Shown: in pieces, positions 49,616 to 58,842 of the stretch
Layout of the letters: every line of letters begins with the position of its first letter
Numbering within the stretch: the first letter of the stretch is position 1
Source of the DNA: an uncultured Pelagibacteraceae bacterium
GTDB lineage: Bacteria; Pseudomonadota; Alphaproteobacteria; Pelagibacterales; Pelagibacteraceae
Length of the DNA: 64,000 nucleotides
Reading direction: 5' to 3'
Assembly: GCA_902595115.1 (NCBI GenBank)
Contig: CACJOS010000003.1
Location: 1-64,000 of the forward strand
The notes under the pieces: model-generated
The model's database searches: none
Seen by the model: the letters and a program-made list of their open reading frames with translations, nothing else
Told to the model about the DNA's origin: nothing
Translations under genes and position numbers: made by a program

Positions 49616-50609
49616 AAAAAAAATTAATAGAAAAATTTCAGTTGCTCCAATGATGGATTGTACTGACCGTCATGATAGATATTTCTTAAGACTTATTAGT
49701 AAAAATGTAATGCTTTACACGGAGATGGTTGTTACTAAAGCAGTATTACGTGGTGACAAGCAAAAATTACTGAAGTTTAATGAGTTAGAAAAACCATTAG
49801 CTTTACAAGTGGGTGGTTCTGATAAAAAAGAATTAGCAGAAGTTGCTAAAATTGCCGAAGATTTTGGTTATGATGAGATAAATATAAATTTAGGTTGCCC
49901 AAGTAAAAAAGTTCAAAAAAATTCTTTTGGGGCTTGTTTAATGAAAGAGCCAGATCTTGTATCTGAATGTTTGTCCGAGATGAAAAAATCTTGCAACATT
50001 CCTGTTACAGCCAAAACAAGAATAGGTTTTGATCATACTGAGGAATTTGATTATTTAAATATGTTTGTTAATAAAATGAAACAAACTGGGTGTAAAACTA
50101 TTATTTTACATGCCAGAAAGGCAATTTTAAAAGGCCTTACACCAAAGCAAAACTTGAATATTCCAAAATTAAACTATGGAATGGTTTATGAAATTAAGAA
50201 ATTCAATCCAGATTTAGAAATTATAATTAATGGAGGAATTACTACTACGGATCAGATAAAAAACCATTTAAATTATTGTGATGGTGTGATGATAGGTAGA
50301 GCAATTTACCAAAATCCTTATTTTTTAAAAGATATTGAGAACACGATATTTAATAATTTAAATGTTCCATCGAGAGAAGATATTGTTAAACAAATTCTAG
50401 AATATCTTGAAAAAGAACTTAAAACAGGAACTAGAGTAAATCAAGTAATGAGACATACCGTTGGACTTTATTACGGTCAACCAGGTTCGAAAGAATGGAA
50501 AAAATATTTAAGTGATAATATGATGGCAAGAGATTCTGACTTCCAAAAAGCAAAACATATTATGGACATTGCTCAAAATAATGAAAAAGTAAATCAATTA
50601 ACTGCATAA
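49605..50609 (+). CDS. dusA: tRNA-dihydrouridine synthase (DusA-type)
   Basis: 334 aa, starts at TTG 49605 because the conserved ISVAPMMDCTDRHDRYFLRLIS begins soon after and no ATG precedes it in frame. NINLGCPSKKVQKNSFGACLM contains the catalytic Cys, TAKTRIGF, LHARKAILKGLTPKQN (typical of DusA), and NGGITT follow. Reduces uridine in the tRNA D-loop (U20/20a). It overlaps dctM by 11 bp. Confidence 0.93.
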   Translation: MDIKKKINRKISVAPMMDCTDRHDRYFLRLISKNVMLYTEMVVTKAVLRGDKQKLLKFNELEKPLALQVGGSDKKELAEVAKIAEDFGYDEININLGCPSKKVQKNSFGACLMKEPDLVSECLSEMKKSCNIPVTAKTRIGFDHTEEFDYLNMFVNKMKQTGCKTIILHARKAILKGLTPKQNLNIPKLNYGMVYEIKKFNPDLEIIINGGITTTDQIKNHLNYCDGVMIGRAIYQNPYFLKDIENTIFNNLNVPSREDIVKQILEYLEKELKTGTRVNQVMRHTVGLYYGQPGSKEWKKYLSDNMMARDSDFQKAKHIMDIAQNNEKVNQLTA

Positions 50610-51445
50610 TGGAAAATATTGATTCAGAGGTAGTAATAAATCTTTTAACAGTATTAGCTATTGCTGCAGCTGTTGCGGGTTTTATGGCAGGATTACTTGG
50701 AGTAGGAGGAGGAATAATAATGGTTCCTGCTCTCTATTACGCATTCAGTGTTCTTGACTTTGATATTGTTACAAGAATGCATTTGTCTGTTGGAACATCT
50801 CTTGCAATAATTATTCCAACTTCAATAATCTCGACAAAAACTCATATGGAATATGATGCGGTAGATTTTAAAATGGTAAAGACTTTTGGTGTTTTAATTG
50901 TCTTGGGTGTTTTGGCCGGAACTTTTTTAGCAGTAAACTTAAAAACTCCAGCATTAGTTTTATTTTTTGCTATTTTTTCATGTTTTGTAGGATTATTTTT
51001 TATTTTCTTAAGAGAAAAACTCGTTGAAAGCCCAAAAAAAATATCAAATACAATTAAAAATATTTCAGGTTTGTTAATTGGGTTTATTTCTGTCCCTTTA
51101 GGAATTGGCGGTGGTTCATTAATGGTACCATTTATGAGAACCTTTGGTTATGATATCAGAAAATCTATAGGAACTGCGGCTGCAGTTGGATTTTTAATAG
51201 CTGTGACAGGTACAACTACAATGATAATAGGCGGAAATATAATTGATAATGTTAATACACCATATAGCGTTGGTTATATAAATCTTTTAGGGTTTGCTGT
51301 ATTTGTACCAGTAACAATGGTTATGGCCAGAATAGGTGCTAAGGTTGTATATAAAATTGACAAAAAATTATTAAGTAGAATATTTGGCTGTTTTTTACTA
51401 ATTGTATCTGCTAGATCGTTTTTCGAATACTTTAGTATAACTTAA
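50609..51445 (+). CDS. TauE/SafE-family exporter (first of two)
   Basis: 278 aa, about eight helices, with AGLLGVGGGIIMVPALYYAF and the mirrored GLLIGFISVPLGIGGGSLMVPFMRTFGYDIRKSIGTAAAVG. TauE/SafE proteins export sulfite or sulfoacetate from the cytosol. Overlaps dusA by 1 bp. Substrate not readable; a sulfite-export role would match the sulfonate genes at 5.7-19.6 kb, but they are 30 kb away. Confidence 0.88.
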   Translation: MENIDSEVVINLLTVLAIAAAVAGFMAGLLGVGGGIIMVPALYYAFSVLDFDIVTRMHLSVGTSLAIIIPTSIISTKTHMEYDAVDFKMVKTFGVLIVLGVLAGTFLAVNLKTPALVLFFAIFSCFVGLFFIFLREKLVESPKKISNTIKNISGLLIGFISVPLGIGGGSLMVPFMRTFGYDIRKSIGTAAAVGFLIAVTGTTTMIIGGNIIDNVNTPYSVGYINLLGFAVFVPVTMVMARIGAKVVYKIDKKLLSRIFGCFLLIVSARSFFEYFSIT

Positions 51446-51503
51446 TTAAAAGGATTTTCTGTCACTAACATACCTCATAAATGAATATTGGTATTTCTTA
51501 TTA

Positions 51504-52292
51504 TTGATAATATTTGCAGCTACTGCGGTTGGTTTTTTTGCAGGATTATTTGGGATCGGAGGCGGTTTAATTTCTGTTCCATGTCTTTTCTTTATTTTTG
51601 AAACATTAAATTTCGATAAAAATTACTTAATGCATTTAACTGTAGGTACAGCATTTACTATTACTATTTTTACATCAACAGTTTCGGTAATGACTCACCA
51701 TAAAAACAAACTAGTAGATTTAAGTGTGGTTAAAACTTTTGGTATATTCGTAGTTATTGGAGTTCTGATTGGTACCACTTTTGCATCTGTTATGAAGACT
51801 AAAATGTTGGTTCTATTTTTCTCAGTTGTTGTGTACGTATTTGGCGCCTATCTGATGTTAGCTCAAGAAAGAATTCGTAAAATTAGGCCAAATTCATCAC
51901 TTTCTCCACGTATTATATTTGGTTTATTATCTGGTTTTATTTCAGCACCAATGGGTATTACTGGTGCAATGATGAATGTTCCAATACTTAGATACTTGGG
52001 ATACCCGATCAGTAAATCTATTGGAAGTGCTGCCGCTATTGGTTTTTTTATATCTTTTACAGGATCCATAGGATTTTTAATTTCTGGATTCTATTTTGAT
52101 GTAAATTTACCTTTTAGCATTGGATTTATTAATATTCCTGCATTTATTTTATTTGTTCCCATTACAAGTTTAATGGCAAGAGTGGGTGCAAATACAGTAT
52201 ATAAAATGAATAAAACAAAAGCTCAAAGATTATTTGGAGTATTTTTATATACAGTTGGTACAATATTTATTTATAGATATTTTAATATCTGA
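51504..52292 (+). CDS. TauE/SafE-family exporter (second of two)
   Basis: 262 aa counted from TTG 51504. The frame is open upstream to 51450 and adds a stretch ending in INEYWYFLLLIIFAATAVGFF, more like a complete first helix. A CTG at 51459, 4 bp after AAGGA, or the ATA at 51477 are therefore possible alternative starts. GLFGIGGGLISVPCLFFIF and GLLSGFISAPMGITGAMMNVPILRYLGYPISKSIGSAAAIG are the family repeats. 58 bp after the first paralogue. Confidence 0.85.
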   Translation: MIIFAATAVGFFAGLFGIGGGLISVPCLFFIFETLNFDKNYLMHLTVGTAFTITIFTSTVSVMTHHKNKLVDLSVVKTFGIFVVIGVLIGTTFASVMKTKMLVLFFSVVVYVFGAYLMLAQERIRKIRPNSSLSPRIIFGLLSGFISAPMGITGAMMNVPILRYLGYPISKSIGSAAAIGFFISFTGSIGFLISGFYFDVNLPFSIGFINIPAFILFVPITSLMARVGANTVYKMNKTKAQRLFGVFLYTVGTIFIYRYFNI

Positions 52293-53738
52293 TTAAATTT
52301 TTTGATCATATTCTCCAATTTTTCCAGTCTCTTGTAGAAGTTTGTCTATAAAATTAAAAATTTCTTTTTTAATTTTATCAGAAGTCGGGCTTTCAGTAAC
52401 AATAACCAACGAAGGTTTATTTGATGATGCTCTAATTAAACCCCAAGAGCCATCATTTAGAGTAAATCTTATTCCATTAACTGTTAAAATATCAACTATT
52501 TCTTGACCTTCTATTTTTATGTTTTTATTTTTTAAATCTTTAATTTTCAAAGTTATATTGTCTATCACGTCATATTTTTCATTATCTTTACAAAATGGAC
52601 CCATGGTTGGGCTTTGATATGTTTTCGGTAAAGCACTGATTAAGTCATCTAAATTTTCATCCTGATTATCTAACAATTTACATACTTGAATTGCCGAGTT
52701 AATTCCATCATCAAACCCATAACCTAGTGGTTTATTAAAAAAGAAATGACCACTCTTTTCAAATCCAGCTATTGCATTATCTTCTTTTACTTTTCTTTTG
52801 ATATACGAGTGTCCAGTTTTCCAATAAATAGTTTCACAATTATTTCTTTTTAAAACATCATCTTTCATAAATAATCCTGTTGATTTAACATCTACAACAA
52901 ACTTTGAATTTTTATGTATATTAGAAATATCTCTTGCAATTAATAGTCCTATTTTATCTGCAAATATTTCATTTCCTTTATTATCAATAACACCAACTCT
53001 ATCGCCATCTCCATCAAATCCAAAACCAACATCTGCTTTATTTTCTCTAACACACTTAGCAATTTCATGGAGCATCTTCATATCCTCAGGATTAGGATTA
53101 TACCTTGGAAAGGTATAATCTAGTTTACAATCTAATTCTATAACATCACAACCTATTCCTCTCAAAATATCAGGTGCAAATATTCCTGCTGTTCCATTAC
53201 CACATGCGGCAACAACTTTTATTTTTTTTTTTATTTTATTTTTAGATAGCTCGCTTATATAAATCTTATTAAAATCTTTAATTTCTTCTAATTTTCCAGA
53301 TCCTTTTAAGAACTTTTCATTCAGAACAATATCTTTTAGATCTGACATTTCCTCCTTACAGTGTGTCAAGCCTTTTTCAATACCCATTTTTATTCCAGTC
53401 CATCCGTTTTCATTATGACTAGCTGTTATCATTGCAACCGCATCTGATTTTAATTTAAATTGAGAAAAATAAACTGTAGGAGAAAGACACAATCCAATAT
53501 CTTTCACATTACATCCAGTAGATAACAATCCTTTTATAAAATTTTTTTTTACTTTTTCGCTATATGATCGATAATCATGTCCCACTATTACAGTTGGATT
53601 TTTTATTTGGGATATAATTTGAGTTCCAAAGCCTTTTCCAACCGACTCGATTCCCAGTTCATTGATGCTTTCAGGGAATAACCATCTTGCATCATATTCT
53701 CTAAAACCTAGAGGATCTATTTTTTTTTGATTAGACAT
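52293..53738 (-). CDS. Phosphomannomutase/phosphoglucomutase
   Basis: 481 aa alpha-D-phosphohexomutase. DPLGFREYDARWLFP, AMITASHNENGWTGIK (the phospho-Ser), VGFGFDGDGDRVGVIDNKG (metal site) and AGFEKSGHFFF (sugar site) are all present. Interconverts hexose-1-P and -6-P for glycan precursors. It abuts the convergent TauE gene with no gap. Confidence 0.93.
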   Translation of the reverse strand: MSNQKKIDPLGFREYDARWLFPESINELGIESVGKGFGTQIISQIKNPTVIVGHDYRSYSEKVKKNFIKGLLSTGCNVKDIGLCLSPTVYFSQFKLKSDAVAMITASHNENGWTGIKMGIEKGLTHCKEEMSDLKDIVLNEKFLKGSGKLEEIKDFNKIYISELSKNKIKKKIKVVAACGNGTAGIFAPDILRGIGCDVIELDCKLDYTFPRYNPNPEDMKMLHEIAKCVRENKADVGFGFDGDGDRVGVIDNKGNEIFADKIGLLIARDISNIHKNSKFVVDVKSTGLFMKDDVLKRNNCETIYWKTGHSYIKRKVKEDNAIAGFEKSGHFFFNKPLGYGFDDGINSAIQVCKLLDNQDENLDDLISALPKTYQSPTMGPFCKDNEKYDVIDNITLKIKDLKNKNIKIEGQEIVDILTVNGIRFTLNDGSWGLIRASSNKPSLVIVTESPTSDKIKKEIFNFIDKLLQETGKIGEYDQKI

Positions 53739-53815
53739 GTTGATATTTGTATATTTTTTTTATTTTTTTATTGCTAAAATTTTTACAATGTTCTATATAT
53801 GTTCTGTTGATTTTT

Positions 53816-53861
53816 AATTCATATAGTGTATTAAAGATATCTTCATACAACATATAGTTGT
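53816..53861. promoter_or_regulatory. Paired NrdR-like boxes upstream of nrdA
   Basis: AATTCATATAGTGTA (53816-53830) and the perfect palindrome ACAACATATAGTTGT (53847-53861) have their centres 31 bp apart, about three helical turns, as in known NrdR operators. They lie 22-67 bp upstream of the nrdA ATG. No nrdR gene is in the window. Confidence 0.7.
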
Positions 53862-53882
53862 TTAACAAATTTTAAGGGATTT

Positions 53883-55823
53883 ATGAATAAATTAGTGTCT
53901 CAGGCAATAAAGAAAGCTGTCTCAGAATATAGCAATAACAACCAGGAGTTGATTAATAAGGATAAAAGACCCGATCTATTCTCCTTAAACAATAATACTG
54001 AATTATTCCAAAACTCTAAAGGGGTAACCATCAAAATTGACAGATCTAGAGATAGTAATTTAACTGATTTTGGTAAGGCAACTTTGAGCGACAGGTATTT
54101 AGGGGAAAATGAATCATTTCAAGATTTATTTGCAAGAGTAGCAAGTCATTATGCAGATGATAATTTACACGCACAAAGACTTTATAATTATATTAGCCAA
54201 CTTTGGTTTATGCCGGCCACACCAGTTTTATCTAACGGCGGAACATCAAGAGGTCTTCCTATTTCGTGTTTTTTAAATGAAGCAGGAGATAGTCTAAATG
54301 GAATTTTAGATTTATGGAGTGAGAATGTTTGGCTTGCTGCAAGAGGCGGAGGTATTGGAAGTTATTGGGGTAACCTTAGATCTATTGGTGAAAAAATTGG
54401 AAGAGTAGGTAAAACTTCTGGAATAATTCCGTTTATTAAGGTTATGGACTCTTTAACAATGGCAATCAGCCAAGGATCTTTAAGACGAGGATCAGCAGCG
54501 TGTTATTTGCCAATCGATCATCCTGAGATTGAGGAATTTATAGAAATGAGAAGACCAACTGGAGGCGATCCTAACAGGAAAGCATTAAATTTACATCATG
54601 GTGTTTTAGTTTCAGATGCTTTTATGAGAGCAGTAGAAATAGATGAGCAATGGGCGCTCAAAAGTCCAAAAGATGGAGCTGTTCAAGGAACAGTATCAGC
54701 AAGAAATTTATGGATTAGACTTCTAACTGCTAGAATTGAAACTGGAGAACCTTATATAATTTATATTGATACAGTTAATAGAATGATACCACAGCATCAC
54801 AAACTGGCAGGTTTAACGGTTAAAACTTCTAATCTTTGTAGCGAAATAACTTTGCCAACAGGTATTGATAAAGAGGGAAGAGATAGGACAGCAGTTTGTT
54901 GTTTATCATCTCTGAATGTAGAAAAGTATGATGAATGGAAAGATGATGAAAATTTTATTGGTGATGTTATGAGATTTTTAGATAACGTTCTCACAGATTT
55001 CATTGAAAATGCGCCAGAACAGTTTAGTGACGCAACATACTCTGCACTTAAAGAAAGAAGTGTCGGATTGGGTGTTATGGGCCTCCACTCATTTTTTCAA
55101 AAGAAAATGATTCCACTAGAATCTGTTATGAGCAAAGCTTGGAATAAAAAAATATTTGAACACATTCATAAACATGTCGATAAAGCTTCAAAAGACCTAG
55201 CTGAGGAAAGAGGACCATGTCCTGATGCAGCTGAGTATGGGATTAATGAAAGATTTTCAAACAAAACTGCTATTGCTCCAACAGCATCTATCTCTATCAT
55301 TTGCGGCGGAACTTCACCAGGTGTTGAGCCAATAGCTGCTAACAGCTATACTCACAAAACTTTATCAGGGTCTTTTAATGTAAGGAATAGACATTTAAAA
55401 CAAATCCTTGCAAAATATGGTAAAGACAATGATGAGGTTTGGTCGAGCATTACAACTAATCAAGGTTCAGTTTCACACTTAGATTTTTTGACTCAAAATG
55501 AAAAAGATGTATTCAAAACAGCTTTTGAACTTGATCAAAAATGGATAATAGAATTAAGTGCTGACAGAACACCACATATATCACAAGCACAATCAATAAA
55601 CATATTTTTACCTGCAGATGTACATAAAAAAGAGTTACATCAAATTCACTTTCAAGCTTGGAAAAAAGGTTTGAAAAGCTTGTATTATTGTAGGTCAAAA
55701 TCAATTCAACGTGCTGAAAATGTTAATGATGCAAAATCAACCGACATTACAGCCAACGTTTATAAATCAAACAAACAACAAGACGATCAACCAGAATACG
55801 AGGAGTGTTTATCATGTCAGTAA
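53883..55823 (+). CDS. nrdA: Ribonucleotide reductase class I large subunit
   Basis: 646 aa. GGTSRGLPISCFLNEAGDSLNGI (first active Cys), NLCSEI (Asn/Cys/Glu of the radical site), AVCCLSSLNV (second redox Cys), APTASISIICGGTSPGVEP, and the C-terminal ECLSCQ (shuttle CxxC). An N-terminal ATP-cone is not apparent, so overall activity regulation may be missing. AAGGGA Shine-Dalgarno before the ATG. NrdR-like boxes upstream. Followed by nrdB. Confidence 0.95.
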   Translation: MNKLVSQAIKKAVSEYSNNNQELINKDKRPDLFSLNNNTELFQNSKGVTIKIDRSRDSNLTDFGKATLSDRYLGENESFQDLFARVASHYADDNLHAQRLYNYISQLWFMPATPVLSNGGTSRGLPISCFLNEAGDSLNGILDLWSENVWLAARGGGIGSYWGNLRSIGEKIGRVGKTSGIIPFIKVMDSLTMAISQGSLRRGSAACYLPIDHPEIEEFIEMRRPTGGDPNRKALNLHHGVLVSDAFMRAVEIDEQWALKSPKDGAVQGTVSARNLWIRLLTARIETGEPYIIYIDTVNRMIPQHHKLAGLTVKTSNLCSEITLPTGIDKEGRDRTAVCCLSSLNVEKYDEWKDDENFIGDVMRFLDNVLTDFIENAPEQFSDATYSALKERSVGLGVMGLHSFFQKKMIPLESVMSKAWNKKIFEHIHKHVDKASKDLAEERGPCPDAAEYGINERFSNKTAIAPTASISIICGGTSPGVEPIAANSYTHKTLSGSFNVRNRHLKQILAKYGKDNDEVWSSITTNQGSVSHLDFLTQNEKDVFKTAFELDQKWIIELSADRTPHISQAQSINIFLPADVHKKELHQIHFQAWKKGLKSLYYCRSKSIQRAENVNDAKSTDITANVYKSNKQQDDQPEYEECLSCQ

Positions 55824-56821
55824 TTAAACAAGAAAAAAAAGAAATTATTCAACCAAAAAAAATGGGTCTTCTAGTAGAGAACCCAGTATATAAGCCATTT
55901 AGATATCCATGGTGTTATGATGCATGGCTAACACAACAAAGAATTCACTGGCTTCCAGAGGAAGTGCCTTTAGGTGATGATGTGAGAGATTGGCAAAAAA
56001 ACTTATCTCAAGCTGAAAAGAATTTATTAACACAGATTTTTAGATTTTTCACTCAAGCAGATGTTGAGGTAAACAACTGTTATCTAAGACATTACACAAC
56101 AGTTTTTAAACCAACAGAAGTATTAATGATGATGACTGCTTTTGCAGCAATGGAAACAGTTCATATCGCTGCCTACTCACATTTATTAGATACAATTGGA
56201 ATGCCGGAGTCAGAATACTCTGCATTTATGAAATATAAAGAGATGAAAGATAAGTACGATTATATGCAAAACTTTAATGTGAATTCAAAAGAAGATATCG
56301 CAAAAACTGTTGCTGTGTTTAGTGCTTTTACTGAAGGGCTTCAATTGTTTGCTAGTTTTGCAATTCTTTTAAATTTCCCGAGATTTAATAAAATGAAAGG
56401 AATGGGTCAGATTGTGACTTGGTCAGTCAGAGATGAAACACTTCACTGCAATTCCATGATTAGAGTGTTTAAAGAATTTATAAAAGAAAATCCTGAAGTT
56501 TGGACACCTCAACTTAAGAAAGAGTTGTATGAGGCTTGCAGAACAATTATCGAGCATGAGGATGCATTTATTGATCTAGCATTTGAAATGGGACCTATGC
56601 AAGGACTTACTGCTCAAGAAGTAAAAGACTACATCAGGTTTATTGGAAATAGAAGATTATCTCAATTAGGATTAGAACCAATTTACAAAGTTGATAAAAA
56701 TCCTCTTACTTGGTTAGACACAATGCTAAATGCTGTTGAGCACATGAACTTCTTTGAAGGAAGAGCAACAGAATATTCTAAAGCGTCAACAAGAGGAAAT
56801 TGGACAGAAGCTTTTAGTTAA
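55814..56821 (+). CDS. nrdB: Ribonucleotide reductase class I small subunit
   Basis: 335 aa counted from ATG 55814, preceded by AGGAG 8 bp upstream; a GTG at 55805 is in frame but overlaps that Shine-Dalgarno. METVHIAAYSHLL carries ligand Glu and His and a Tyr four residues after the His, consistent with a tyrosyl radical. The last ligands are in FTEGLQLFASFAIL and VRDETLHCNSMI. Overlaps nrdA by 10 bp. Confidence 0.94.
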   Translation: MSVIKQEKKEIIQPKKMGLLVENPVYKPFRYPWCYDAWLTQQRIHWLPEEVPLGDDVRDWQKNLSQAEKNLLTQIFRFFTQADVEVNNCYLRHYTTVFKPTEVLMMMTAFAAMETVHIAAYSHLLDTIGMPESEYSAFMKYKEMKDKYDYMQNFNVNSKEDIAKTVAVFSAFTEGLQLFASFAILLNFPRFNKMKGMGQIVTWSVRDETLHCNSMIRVFKEFIKENPEVWTPQLKKELYEACRTIIEHEDAFIDLAFEMGPMQGLTAQEVKDYIRFIGNRRLSQLGLEPIYKVDKNPLTWLDTMLNAVEHMNFFEGRATEYSKASTRGNWTEAFS

Positions 56822-57946
56822 TTATCGATTATTGATTGATAAGACCTGCCTGTGCTTATTACCATTGTAAGCAGCTAAGGGTCTTATAAGTTTGTTAGTA
56901 GAATGTTGTTCAATTATATGCGCAGACCATCCGGTAATTCTTGAAATTACAAAAATTGGTGTAAAGAAATCAGTATCAAACCCCATTAAATGGTAGGTAG
57001 GTCCTGTTGGATAATCCACGTTTGGATGAATATTTTTTCTATCAATCATAACTTTTTCTACAATGTCATATATTTTTTCAAACTTTTTATCTTTTTTAAT
57101 ATTTGCAACTTTTCCAAAATATTTTCTCATTGTAGGTACCCTTGAGTCTCCACTTTTATAAACTCTATGACCAAATCCCATAACAACTTCTTTTTTATCT
57201 AAAGCGTTGTTGATCCATTTAAGTGCATTTTCAGGTTTCTTTATTTTATTCATCATATGCATTACTTCTTCATTTGCACCTCCATGAAGTGGTCCTTTTA
57301 AACTTGCGATAGCCCCAGTTATTGCTCCATGTATATCAGACAAACTGCTTGTAATAGTTCTTGCTGTAAAGGTTGAAACATTAAAACTATGTTCAGCGTA
57401 TAGTATTAAAGATACGTCAAATGCTTTTACAATTTCATTTTTTGGAACTTTTCCAAAGCACATATGAAAAAAATTTTCAGCAAACGACAAATTTTTCTTT
57501 GGTGGTATTATTTTTTTCCCTTTTCTCAGTCTGTAAAATGCAGCTAATGCCACAGGAGTTTTTGCGAATATTCTCATAGCTTTTCTATAATTTGCTTGAG
57601 GTGAGTTATCTGAAGTTTCTTTATCTTCTAGACCCATGACGCTAACAGCTGTTCTTGCAACATCCATAGGATGGGATTTTTTAGGCATTTCTTTTATTAC
57701 ATTTAAAAGTGTTTTAGAAAGTTTTCTCTCATTTCTCTCTTGTTTTACAAACTTTTGTAATTGATTTTTGTTTGGTAATTCCCCATTTAAAATTAGATAT
57801 GCTACTTCTTCAAAATCACAATTAGCGCAGAGATCCTGAGCCGCGTAACCCCTGTAAGTGAGAGAATTAATTTCAGGCATAACTTTTGAGATTGAGGTTT
57901 CATCAACTGTTACGCCCATTAAACCTTTTTTAATATCATCACTCAT
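56822..57946 (-). CDS. prpC: 2-methylcitrate synthase (citrate synthase family)
   Basis: 374 aa, the short citrate synthase form. The catalytic His/His/Asp set is visible in GPLHGGANEEVM, VMGFGHRVYKSGDSR and MGFDTDFFTP. As the end of prpD-prpB-prpC it condenses propionyl-CoA with oxaloacetate to 2-methylcitrate. Its start overlaps the end of prpB by 1 bp and it abuts the convergent nrdB. A housekeeping citrate synthase role is less likely given its neighbours. Confidence 0.92.
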   Translation of the reverse strand: MSDDIKKGLMGVTVDETSISKVMPEINSLTYRGYAAQDLCANCDFEEVAYLILNGELPNKNQLQKFVKQERNERKLSKTLLNVIKEMPKKSHPMDVARTAVSVMGLEDKETSDNSPQANYRKAMRIFAKTPVALAAFYRLRKGKKIIPPKKNLSFAENFFHMCFGKVPKNEIVKAFDVSLILYAEHSFNVSTFTARTITSSLSDIHGAITGAIASLKGPLHGGANEEVMHMMNKIKKPENALKWINNALDKKEVVMGFGHRVYKSGDSRVPTMRKYFGKVANIKKDKKFEKIYDIVEKVMIDRKNIHPNVDYPTGPTYHLMGFDTDFFTPIFVISRITGWSAHIIEQHSTNKLIRPLAAYNGNKHRQVLSINNR

Positions 57947-58842
57947 TATTCGTGGTCCTTTGTACTAAAATTATAAATTTTTTCATCTAAAGAATTGTAC
58001 TTTTCGTATTCAACTAGTTCGTACAATCTTTTTCGAGTTTGCATTTTACTTATAATATTGTTCTGATGTCCATTAGAATAAATGTCTCTAAGACCGTCCT
58101 CTACATTTTTCATGGCCAATCTTTGCGTTGTTACTGGATAAATTACTATATTGTATCCTAAATTTTCCAACTGTTTATAGTTTAATAGTTTTGTTTTTCC
58201 AAACTCTGTCATATTAGCTAACAAATAACACGAGAGTTCTTTCCTTACTTTTTCAAAATCTTTTTCATCTGCTAACGCTTCTGGAAAAATTATTTCAGCT
58301 CCAGCATCAATATATGATTTGCATCTATCAATCATCTTATCAATACCTTCAACACTTTTTGCATCAGATCTTGCAATTATCTTAAAATTTTTATCTTTTC
58401 TTGCTGATACACAATCTTTTATTTTTTTTACCATTTCATCTTTTGATATGAGTTCTTTATTATCTAAGTGACCACATCTTTTTCTCTCAATTTGATCTTC
58501 CAAATGTACAGCTGCAAGACCAAATTCTTCAAACGTCTCGATTGTTTCTTTACAAGATTTAAAACCAGTATCAATATCAACAATTGTTGGAAGGTCGGTT
58601 ACCCTTGAAATGAGATATGATCTTGTACTTACATCCTGAATAGTAGTTAATCCTATGTCAGGAAATCCAAGATCATTAGCCATTACACCACCAGATACAT
58701 ACACGGCGTCATATCCTATTTCTTGAATTAATTTTGCTGTTAAAGGATTATAAGCACCTGGTGCTCTAATGATTTTTTTAGATTTTAATTTTTTATCAAA
58801 ATCTACTCTTTTTTGACCAGGATCTTTTTCAACAAAATGCAT
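57946..58842 (-). CDS. prpB: 2-methylisocitrate lyase
   Basis: 298 aa ICL/PEP-mutase family. APGAYNPLTAKLIQEIGYDAVYVSGGVMA, IVDIDTGF, HLEDQIERKRCGH with the catalytic Cys, and ARSDA. Splits methylisocitrate to succinate and pyruvate. Stop and start are shared with prpC and prpD through 1-bp overlaps. Confidence 0.93.
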   Translation of the reverse strand: MHFVEKDPGQKRVDFDKKLKSKKIIRAPGAYNPLTAKLIQEIGYDAVYVSGGVMANDLGFPDIGLTTIQDVSTRSYLISRVTDLPTIVDIDTGFKSCKETIETFEEFGLAAVHLEDQIERKRCGHLDNKELISKDEMVKKIKDCVSARKDKNFKIIARSDAKSVEGIDKMIDRCKSYIDAGAEIIFPEALADEKDFEKVRKELSCYLLANMTEFGKTKLLNYKQLENLGYNIVIYPVTTQRLAMKNVEDGLRDIYSNGHQNNIISKMQTRKRLYELVEYEKYNSLDEKIYNFSTKDHE

